From Ligula intestinalis (lineage: Eukaryota > Platyhelminthes > Cestoda > Diphyllobothriidea > Diphyllobothriidae): a DNA stretch of 64,000 nucleotides. The translations under genes and the position numbers were made by a program. The stretch spans positions 66,983,075 to 67,047,074 of the forward strand of contig JAYGXS010000003.1 in assembly GCA_036362985.1 (NCBI GenBank), read 5' to 3'. This document shows positions 34,780-42,679 of this stretch, one piece after another (positions within the stretch are counted from its first letter, which is position 1; every line of letters starts with the position of its first letter). Under the pieces are notes generated by a model, which worked only from the letters and a program-made list of their open reading frames with translations, did no database searches and was not told the DNA's origin.

Positions 34780-36015
34780 TGATGGCAAGCGTCCACAAGT
34801 GCGTTTTGTATGGAGCTAGTCGCTTCAAGTTTATATCACAATAACTTTGGTTCTGTGTCCAACATTACTTTTTTCAAGTCCTCATAGAAGACTCCGCGGA
34901 CAGCAGCAGTTCAAATGCGGCCGAATTATCTGACTACTAGTCGTTCGTTTTATGTCTGCGAGAGCAAGAGCGACGGAGGAAACCTTTGGTTAAATTAAAC
35001 TACACAGGAGGTGCCGGAAGCAATATTACGTTGGTTAGAAATAGTACATTTTGTGCAGGGATAACAAATACAGGAAGCACAAAAATGCCTGTAGAAAGTA
35101 TATATGCTCAATTTATAGTATTGTGTAAAGTCTGTTCATGCGAATGACCGAATAAATAACACAGTTTAAACAAAGGAACCTTTTAGAAAACCTTTTAGGT
35201 AACCTTAGACAGATTATTCTTCGAGGGGCCGGTAGGGAAGTTAATGACGAAGTTATTTGATTGCATTTTACATGCCTTCGATTTTTATGCACATTTATGC
35301 ACTTTTAATTCGAATAAATTATCCACGTACATACCCTGCAACAAGAAGAAACGTTTTCCGGAACAGGTTTGACTGAAAAGAAAACTGCAAAAAGTTTGGC
35401 AGGCAAAAGTAGGTTATGAAGCTCCACTCATTAGTCCCTACAACCCGAATTTTTTTCCCATGAAAACGGTGTTAATCGGGTTGCATGGGCGGAAAATTGG
35501 GGCACGCATTAGAATATACTTTAATAAATGCTTAATGCATTTTATTTTACTGCATTTAGAAGTGTTGTTGATTTATATCTGCAGAATTTCCTAATCTGTA
35601 TTATCATTTAACTTATTGCGGAAAAGCCCAATTATAAAATTGCAGGTTTCTTGAATTTACCGAAATATTGAAATGGTTGTAAGGAGGTCGTGTACTTCAA
35701 CTTACTTGGGATCCAACTTACCGTTCTGGATTTAGAGAAGTATAGTCCGCGGCGCTAAGCCCCACGCAACTCTTCGATTTACATGCGGAACAACGTGCTC
35801 CCGGCGGCCGCGGGAAGCAGCTTTGACTACATGTTTTTCACTTTACACTTTCTTCTAAAAAGTTCCTTCTTTGTCTATCCTATTTGCCCACCCCACAAAA
35901 CTCTATAACCACCGTTTTTGCAGGACAAAATGCTGGATCTAGGGGTATATGAGTGGGGCTACATAAGCTACTTTTGCCGTTTGGCATTGGCTGAAAATAT
36001 TGGTCAGCTCAGGTT
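34780..36015. other. Anonymous AT-rich DNA
   Basis: No gene or named repeat recognised. Confidence 0.5.
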
Positions 36016-36024
36016 CGGTTTTAT

Positions 36025-36119
36025 TAGGGAAATATAGGTAAATACCTTTGAACTCACTCTTTGTACACAGCAGCAATGATGCAGAACATGTGGCGTTGTC
36101 AGTAATGGAACTGCGTTAG
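36025..36119 (+). repeat. Dispersed repeat H, copy 1
   Basis: GGGAAATATAGGTAAATACC, then ATGTGGCGTTGTCAGTAATG, then GAACTGCGTTA. The same sequence, shorter by about 30 bases in the middle, lies at 42607-42675, where it ends the Helitron. Confidence 0.75.
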
Positions 36120-36340
36120 AAAGGTGGACAGTGAAAAAACGCCTTAGGCATTGTTCATAAGTCTAGTTTTTAATGCCATTTGTGGGATCTTAAGGAGAAA
36201 AAATATTCTCATTTAAATCACCTTCTGTAACTTGATGAAGAATTGCAGTGGCTTCAGCTCATAGGTAAGGCTCTAGCCACTAGACCTTCAGGCCCAGTTT
36301 CGTAGGAAAAGAAAAAAGCAACAGTTATAGGAGGCAGGAG

Positions 36341-36480
36341 TCAATCGAAATGGGAATTGATTGAAGCCTGGGCCTCCAATGTAAACTCAGTCAATCGATT
36401 TATCGATCTGGCCCCTGCAAAGGGAGCCCTGTGCAGTCACCTCCGGACTGGCGTCCCTGGTGTTTTATATTTGCTGCCCT
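36341..36480 (+). pseudogene. Penelope-like element endonuclease C-terminal fragment
   Basis: One frame encodes ELIEAWASNVNSVNRFIDLA (read through the bases before the first Met) and then PAKGALCSHLRTG, matching the C-terminal part of the PLE at 22.4 kb. The GIY-YIG core, RT and 3' module are all missing. The bases just before it (36320-36345, CAGTTATAGGAGGCAGG) match sequence lying 3' of the coding part at 22.4 kb but in the opposite relative orientation, so this fragment is rearranged. Confidence 0.7.
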
Positions 36481-37162
36481 CTTATTCCAGTACTTACACA
36501 GGATGCTCCAGGCAGACAACCATTTGGGTTCCTGTAAGTGGCAAGCGCTGCATACACAGCTTATCCGAACTGTTCGCATTGTTTACAGTAGGCCACCCAA
36601 AGCACGAAAAATAGGCTGAAATAGTACCTACTATTTCGCTAGGAAAGGTAAGCTAATGTGCGGTTGCGACCCTGAACAGCCTGTAACAGGCTCTTCAGAC
36701 ATCTCATTAACGCGAGCTACAGCCTGCAGGAATCAAAGCAAAGTATCTATAGGCTGTCCGAAAATTATTTGCACCTATTAAAATGTCGATAATTTGTTTA
36801 TGATTAAATATTCAGCAATATAACTTGTGTATTACTCAACCTTATTCGTTGTAAATTCATTTATAAACAAACTTTGTACAGAGTGCTTACTGTACAGTTC
36901 AGCAATACAGAGAAAACTTGAAACCATTGAAAAAATGTGTCTGAGATTTTGATTGTGTGAAGCTCAGGGGATAGAGCTCGAGCTATAGGTATGCTGGAAG
37001 CCAGAGTGAAGCGAATGGAGGTTGCTAAAGCTGTGCGCTTATCTAATAGGACGGTCAAGTAATCATGCCCACAGTAGAAGCGGACAGGTCTAATCCAAAA
37101 TGCAGAAGAACTCTGGAAGACCAATTATTTTGGGGAGAGTTTAAAGCATCGTTATAGCAAAA

Positions 37163-37856
37163 ATACATTGAGATCAATAAATTTCGCGACAGCTTCTCAG
37201 CTGCTTCTTGTTGCTTATTGAAAAAGCTAACGAGGAGACATAGAAGAGTTGGGAATTTCATATAATTAATGGCATAACGGCAAGGAACATGGGTGAGATT
37301 AAAAATAATCGATCAAGGACAATACAGGTACATTGGGCCTACGCAAAGGCAACTGCAGGCCAGGGCCGCTGAGCACTTGCCCAACTGGCTTTTCAAGCAA
37401 GAAGACAGAATACCATGCTCCTTTATTACCAAGTATCTATTACACAACGTTCGTTCTGTAGACGTCAAAACAGCCTTTCGAGTACTTTTCCGGACCCGAA
37501 CAAACCGAATTCTGCGCTATTTGGAAGCTGCCTACATAAGGCGGGGAAAACCCGACCTATGCAAGCAAGTTGACCATGTGGTCAAGCTCCAATTGCCCTG
37601 GTGATTTTTCATTTAATTTAATTCCCAAGTGTTCTTCGTTTACTCCCTCACTCACTACTTCCCATACGTTGACTTGACGCACAGTCCTTTGTCGATTATT
37701 GCCAATAATTCTGTAAAATAACCAGCTGTTATATGTCTCCTCGTTATCTTCCTCATGCAACGGCAGGAAGCAGCTGAAAAGCTGTCATGAAATTTACTGA
37801 TATCAATAAATCCTACCATATATGCCTGCTTTAAATTTGTGCCGGGAAGCAAATGC
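37163..37856 (+). mobile_element. PLE fragment inserted in transposon T2
   Basis: T1 shows the uninterrupted Tc1 sequence at this point (CGTTATTATAAAATCCATTG at 29150-29130, minus strand), so these roughly 690 bases are a younger insertion. Near its ends lie inverted repeats: 37171-37222 (ATCAATAAATTTCGCGACAG, CTTCTCAGCTGCTTCTTG) and 37755-37812 (CAGGAAGCAGCTGAAAAGC, TGTCATGAAATTTACTGAT). The Penelope-like endonuclease fragment sits between them. The target-site duplication is unclear (AAAA at both edges). Confidence 0.8.
37293..37604 (+). pseudogene. Penelope-like element GIY-YIG endonuclease (5'-truncated)
   Basis: Encodes YRYIGPTQRQLQARAAEHL, then NWLFKQED, SFITKYLLHN, RSVDVKTAFRVLFRT, ILRYLEAAYIRR, DHVVKLQLPW and a stop. 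YIG with the following Arg and the Glu-His of AEHL are parts of a GIY-YIG nuclease. The GIY strand itself and all RT sequence are missing. The open frame is 103 codons with no stop, so the fragment is less decayed than its surroundings. The same lineage occurs at 53.4-53.7 kb (HSVDLKTSLRVLAGAQTT, ILRFLEAGHIRR). Confidence 0.85.
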
Positions 37857-38715
37857 TTTGAAAATCCATTGGTAAACCAAAGCAAAGCACAAGGATCCTT
37901 GGAACGAAACTGAATGTTAAGGGCTTGAGGGATTCTACGTCCAGTATGCACCACTAGTTGCGTGAAGGATTGGGCGTCAAAGCCCATCAGAGAAGGAAAA
38001 TCCATAGATTAACAGCAAAGGACATCAAAGGTAGAACGAGCCTTTGTAAGATAATCAGGAGGTGGACTGTGAACGACTGAGAACAAGTCATCTTCTCCGA
38101 TTACTCGCCGGGTGTACAGTTTCTTTCGTAAAACACAAAAACGACTTTTTTGGTTTCATAGTCGTAACACGGTCGAGAACGCTGAAGTACCAAAGTTTAA
38201 CACTACAGGCATGGTGTGGAAAACAATGTCCTTTGGAGGGCTCTCTGACCTGCACAATGCACCAGAGCGTCCACAACTGAATGGTGAATATAATAGAGAA
38301 GGATCCCAAATCAAAATCTGTTTAAAAGATTGGACAAAATTTGTGAGCAGGTCAAAATTTGAAAATAAACTTGTTCCACACATATCAAGGCTAAATTTTA
38401 TGCAGGAGGGACCCACAGCTTACACAATTCTGGCTTCCCAAATATAGCTGGCAGAGAAAATTCCACATTTGTGGAGGACATAAATAAGGCTAGCAAGTAG
38501 TCCTGGCTTGAATCAAATTGAAAATCCATGGTCAGTTCTCGGTACTATGGTTGACGAGAACCTGCTTGCTCCTACTACCGTTGCTGAATTGCAAACATCC
38601 CCGCTCAACGCCTAGAGAAAGTTCCCTTTGAAGACCTTCCAAAATGTCATTTATTCGATGCAAAGCAAAGTAGAATCTGTCCTTAAGGTCAAAGGACTGT
38701 TTTCTATACAGTAAA

Positions 38716-39591
38716 TTGTGGCTCGCAATCCCTTACATCAAAAACGTTTCAGAGGCGACTGCGCGAATCCTTAAAACTTTTGGGATTGGTGTGGCCCATA
38801 GACCTGAATCCACTATCAGACAGCAAGTGATGAAGCCCAAAGACCCGCTTCCATTGACAGAACAATCGTCAGTGGTCTACAGCTTACCATGCCAAAATTG
38901 CAATGCAAGGTATGTTGGTGAAACGGGCAGGCGCCTGGGCACAAGATTGCATGAGCATCAGCTCGTGATCAAATACAAGAATGAACTGTCTATGGTCTAT
39001 GAGCATGTACAGCAGGAGAACCACACCTTCGCCTTTGAAAAAGCAAGAATAGTAGGCCGAGCCAATGACAAGATGGCCAGATTACTATTGGAAAGTTGGT
39101 CCTCCAATGACACACTTAACAGAGCCATGGACCTTCATCCGGCCTACCAAGCGCTCCACGCAGGGCTCACCTCCGCGCGAAACGGGGCAACAGGCCAGGC
39201 AAAAGAAGGCAAAAAGGACAGACGGCCGACGCCCACAAAGGAGGAACGTGTCCACGAACAAGGATCCCCTAAACGATATGGCACAATTGCTCGTGGGTGC
39301 GCCCACAAAGGTGAAAAAGACGCAAACGACTATAAACCCACGAAGGAGGAAAGTCTCAATTATCAAGAGTCGTGTAAAAAAGGTGGCACTCATTCCCGTG
39401 ACGGCACCCGCGAGGAAGAGGGAAATTCAAACAACCACCTCCAATCGATCGGTCCAATCGATTTACACGCGCGTAAGACGCACCGTTATGAAACCGGACT
39501 TAAGACAGGACGCATTCTCTCAAGACAAACGGCAGGAAAAGGACATGGCTCTGACGATGGAGACGAGAGAGTTTCCGAAACGTCAGCTTAA
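38716..39591 (+). CDS. Penelope-like element C-terminal ORF with GIY-YIG endonuclease (291 codons, RT missing)
   Basis: An uninterrupted frame covering the linker and endonuclease of a PLE. Residues 5-35 (IPYIKNVSEATARILKTFG, then GVAHRPES) are the linker after the RT. Residues 50-80 hold the nuclease core: SSVVYSLPCQNCNARYVG (VVY...YVG replacing GIY...YIG), followed by ETGRRLGTRLHEHQ with the catalytic-region Arg, Cys pair and His pair typical of the PLE nuclease. Next come ENHTFAFEKARIVGRA and LLLESWSSNDTLNRAMDLH. The last 130 residues are Lys/Arg-rich and of low complexity and end SDDGDERVSETSA. The Met at 38716 is only the first in frame: the RT half is absent and upstream is Tc1 sequence, so this is a 5'-truncated insertion. 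Purifying constraint cannot be judged from one copy. Confidence 0.85.
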   Translation: MWLAIPYIKNVSEATARILKTFGIGVAHRPESTIRQQVMKPKDPLPLTEQSSVVYSLPCQNCNARYVGETGRRLGTRLHEHQLVIKYKNELSMVYEHVQQENHTFAFEKARIVGRANDKMARLLLESWSSNDTLNRAMDLHPAYQALHAGLTSARNGATGQAKEGKKDRRPTPTKEERVHEQGSPKRYGTIARGCAHKGEKDANDYKPTKEESLNYQESCKKGGTHSRDGTREEEGNSNNHLQSIGPIDLHARKTHRYETGLKTGRILSRQTAGKGHGSDDGDERVSETSA

Positions 39592-39650
39592 TTATAACCA
39601 GGTCCCAGGAATCGCCTCCACTTCTTCTTCCTCTTCCGGGGAAAATGAAG
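39551..39650 (+). other. Conserved 3'-end module copy d with TTC-rich tail
   Basis: CTGACGA (39551-39557), 19 bases, GAAAC (39577-39581), then TCAGCTTAA containing the PLE stop codon, then CAGGTCCCAGGAATCGCC and an imperfect TTC run (39615-39640). The interval can pair GGAGAC with GUUUCC (six pairs including one G-U, six-base loop). Here the module is the genuine end of the open frame. Confidence 0.65.
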
Positions 39651-39654
39651 GTAA

Positions 39655-39940
39655 AAAAATATGTTTTACTTTAGAAACGATGACTGTATTATTATGCTGC
39701 GGAGAATTTTGGGACACACAATACTTAAGGTATATGCTATTTTGTGTATCATGTCGGGGCCTTTGTGCATTCACACATATTTTTAGAACGGGTGCATACA
39801 ATCATCGTTCTGTACACACTTCTGGTAGGAGATTAAGTATTCGTCAAATTATCTCCCTGATGCAAGCGTATTTAATATACAGTCAGGGACCGATCGCATC
39901 AACTGCTAACCGAAAGTCTGAAATGTATTTGTGTTCAGAA
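39655..39940. other. Anonymous DNA
   Basis: A short AT-rich stretch between the PLE 3' end and the 3' end of the minus-strand LINE fragment. Nothing recognised. Confidence 0.5.
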
Positions 39941-39944
39941 AGAA

Positions 39945-40715
39945 TTGTACTTGTACTTGTTGCAGCTGCAATCAGGACTAATCTAGCCGGCCTTAATGTT
40001 GTCCACTTCGATGCTTCTCCATGCGCGACGATCCGTGGCAGCAAACTTGGACTGTTCGAGCCATTCTCTTCGCCAGCACCGAATACCGAAAGTCCGAGAA
40101 TCACTTTCATGTCCTGACGGATTAATTCGAGCCAAGTTTTCAGTTAACCCCCTTTTCGACGTTTCCAATTACGCATTGATTTCGGAACGAACGCAGTAAC
40201 ACCAAGCTCGTGAGGTTAACAGCAAAGAACGTGTCCAGACCATCTCAGTCTTCTTTATTGAATGGTTTGGCGTATCTTTTGAGACGAAGAAGGTTTACTC
40301 AAGCAGTAGTGGTTAAGGTATTCCAGCTTCCGATCATCTTCCAGGCGCATAGTCCAACACTCGCATCCTTATAAAAGAACAGACCACACAGATGCACAGT
40401 GCACGCATATCTTTGTGAAGATAGAAAAATCGCATTGGGTCCATAGGCACTTCCAAAGGCTGAAGAAAACGTGTCGTGCTGCATCAATTCAGGAGACAAT
40501 GTCATCTTTACTTTATCCATTCAGCAACAACCTTGGTCCGAGTTATTTAAAACTGTCTATTTCTTCATGTTGACGGCCACTCATCTTGATAGGTGCCTTT
40601 TCTTGGGCAGGGATGCAGCATGAAAATACTTTGGTCTTCCCAGTGTTTATGCACAAACCGACCGATTTCGCGACTTCGTCCAATCGCGAAGTGTATTTTG
40701 GTAAGAAAGAATACT
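39945..40715 (-). pseudogene. LINE (non-LTR) reverse transcriptase, C-terminal fragment, decayed
   Basis: Same family as 16590-17560, opposite strand. From 40710 down, the minus strand encodes EVAKSVGLCINTGKTKVFSC, then CIPAQEKAP, then after frame changes DKVKMTLSPELMQHD and YGPN (the region that normally reads WIRRDI), VHLCGLFFY, and finally TFGIRCWRREWLEQS and KFAATDRRAWRSIEV, then DNIKAG (40110-39985). The RT catalytic box is not included. At the 3' end AACAAGTACAAGTACAATTC resembles the end of the 17.5-kb copy, so both copies are anchored at the same 3' end, as expected from target-primed reverse transcription with 5' truncation. Multiple frameshifts. Confidence 0.85.
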
Positions 40716-40723
40716 AAGGTATA

Positions 40724-41714
40724 CAGTATGGCTCAGTATTTGCGCAACAGACCGATATTTGCGAAAGATTGATACTTACTCGCTAATCGGCATGCAGTAA
40801 GGTTGTAATATTGATTATCGTATAGTCTATTCTGAAGCCATTTCAATCGCGAAAGGATGCCGGCTTTTAAACAAACTTCTCTCTGACCGCCAAAAAAACG
40901 CATGTACTGTAAAATGGCTAATTAAGAAGTCGGTACTTTTATCATTGATTTTGACTGCATCTATAAATTCAAATATATTTGAATGAAAAACATGTACGAA
41001 TTTATTCTTTTTTGTTCCTGTTTGGTAGAAAATTACGCATTCTTAAAATGGCATTCTTGAAGGAAGGGTTTCCTTTGGTTTTGAACAATATTCTAAACTG
41101 CCGAATGCTTTTGAAACCTCCTGACGGCTACACCTGAATTCAGGGTTTACAAACTGTGTGCTGTGTACATTCTGTTTAAGAAAAAGTACGTTTTTGCATA
41201 TGGTTTGAGGAAAAAATCACAAAGTTCTCATAAAATTTTGCAATATATGTAGATGTTGCTTTATAAATTATAGGCAGCATTAATAGATTAACGGATACCA
41301 TGTCTTTTGAATTAACAACTCACAGTCATAAAAACGTTCATGATTATAATTTTTTTCCTAAAATCGAATGGTAAGCCTTTTTTAAGTAAAAAATGAAAGA
41401 AGGCGTCATTTGATTACAAGCAAGTACAAGAAAAACATTTTTATGCATGATGTCCATAAAATAGATTTGAATATACAACAGCAAAGTCAAAGATTAAAAT
41501 TCATACCAGTTAAGTTGCCATTTTTTACTGTGAACACGTTTTGTGAGCGGTCAGAAGGTAGCCCGCTAAAAAGCCAGCATTCCATAGAAACTGAAATGAC
41601 TTGACAATAGTTTACATGATAATCAGTACAAAAAACCTAGCTCAATGTGGATTAGCGAGTTAGTATCGATGTTTCGCAAATATCGGCATGCTGCACGAAT
41701 TCGGAGCCATACTG
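40724..41714. mobile_element. Foldback DNA element copy F2
   Basis: Starts CAGTATGGCTC directly after TA (40722-40723) and ends GGAGCCATACTG (41714). Arms match each other in reverse complement: GATATTTGCGAAAGATTGAT on the left and, complementary, GATATTTGCGAAACATCGAT on the right, continuing through TACTG..GATTATC and GGATGCCGGCTTTT-type sequence. Length 991. Homologous to F1 and F3. No coding capacity. The right flank (41715 on) is shared with the left flank of F3, so this element and its neighbour were duplicated together. Confidence 0.8.
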
Positions 41715-42490
41715 TCGGCAACCTTGCGCCCAGTTGCTGCGGCACACACGAGAGAAATTATCGTAGAAGACGGCTTAGTTATCAGGTACCTCAAAAATCC
41801 CCTCCATAACCCGCAACGATCAGGTCCCTTCATATGCATCCAACCAGAACAGGAGGACCTTAGAATAGACTGACAATTAAAGCTTGATGGATGTGGAAGG
41901 AGTAAATGCGGTCGAAACCTAGCAAGCCATCTTCATTAAAAAAAGCAAAGTTACGCGTTACCAACTTCACACAGTACCGCCAATCGCTATACGTCGTAGT
42001 CCTCCAGCTATGTTCTCCAAATTAATTGGCAAGTACTGAGACATTAGTCTAATGTATGCGAGTGCTTACCACTGACAAGCAGACGTGCGGGAAACAATGG
42101 ACCTTCCAAATTTCGATACGATTCAACTCAGAGGCCCCGATAGGACAAAGGTGTCTTGAAGTGCACCGGACTTACAACACAGTCATCTACAGAGGAAGAA
42201 GAGGTTTTCTGTGGGGATAAGGGATGCTTACTGAGATACTAGCAGACCGAGAAACACTTTGAAATTTGGAATGATCACTTCTGGCTCATAAGCCTGCTAC
42301 CCGAAATCACCTGCAGTACAAAGTACAACTTTGGTGGAAGGTTTGCACTATGGAGAGAACAAAGTTCCGCTGCCGCAGTCTAGATAGCCCGTGCCGTAGT
42401 AGTAGTAAGTGGGCTAGTTAGTCACCAACACACGCGGTGTACGTAATCCACTTATGTGGGTGAAGGATATGGATGTACTTTTAGCCTTTT
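41715..42490 (+). repeat. Dispersed repeat R, copy 1 (no inner insertion)
   Basis: Aligns in reverse complement to 59215-60930: GCAACCTTGCGCCCAGTTGC, GAAGACGGCTTAGTTATCAG, ACTTCACACAGTACCGCCAA, AAAGTACAACTTTGGT and AATCCACTTATGTGG occur in the mirrored order. A four-unit GTA run (42396-42407) corresponds to 21 TAC units in the other copy. The 41840-41870 stretch is an undisturbed version of the site where 59922-60789 is inserted in the other copy. Non-coding. Confidence 0.8.
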
Positions 42491-42606
42491 AATCTTAACT
42501 AGCGCGGAAGACTGGCATCGCCTTGGGCTTTCTTAAAGGTCGTCCCTTATGTAGGTAAACCGCATATGAGAACCTCTTTAAATCATTATGTTCAGTTCAG
42601 TTCAAT

Positions 42607-42675
42607 TCGGGAAATATAGGTAAATACCTGTGATGAAGAATATGTGGCGTTGCCAGTAATGGAACTACGTTAAGG
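42607..42675 (+). repeat. Dispersed repeat H, copy 2, at the Helitron breakpoint
   Basis: Matches 36025-36119 apart from a deletion of about 30 bases. The Helitron reading frame loses similarity to its family at the edge of this repeat. Confidence 0.7.
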
Positions 42676-42679
42676 GGAG

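Larger units (their letters stand above)
36940..38700 (+). pseudogene. Tc1-like transposase (split by insertion)
   Basis: Homologous to the transposase at 28.3-29.3 kb. 36975-37110 encodes LEARVKRMEVAKAVRLSNRT in the N-terminal DNA-binding region. After the insertion, 37858 onward resumes with the bases AAAATCCATTGGTAAACC, identical to T1. Further on come VIFSDYSP (first Asp, about 38090), TGMVWKTMSFGGLSDLH (38205), FMQEGPTAYT (38400; the expected Asp is Glu) and LNQIENPWSVLGTMVDEN (38505-38560), where the catalytic Glu is kept. The ending KVESVLKVKGLFS (38665-38705) is the natural family C-terminus. Several frameshifts and stops make it non-functional. Confidence 0.85.
36750..38715 (+). mobile_element. 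Tc1-like DNA transposon T2, interrupted and 3'-truncated
   Basis: Left terminus TGTCCGAAAATTATTTGCACC after TATAGGC near 36752, shared with T1. The transposase gene is split by an insertion at about 37163-37856, and the 3' terminus is missing where PLE sequence begins near 38716. Without the insertion the remaining length, about 1.27 kb, agrees with T1. Confidence 0.85.

Noticed and set aside
39065..40117. 350-codon plus-strand frame overlapping the PLE3 endonuclease frame
   Set aside because: The endonuclease motifs are in the other frame (38716-39591), which ends with the conserved tail. This frame is open largely because of the purine-rich low-complexity C-terminus, and it runs into the antisense of a LINE.
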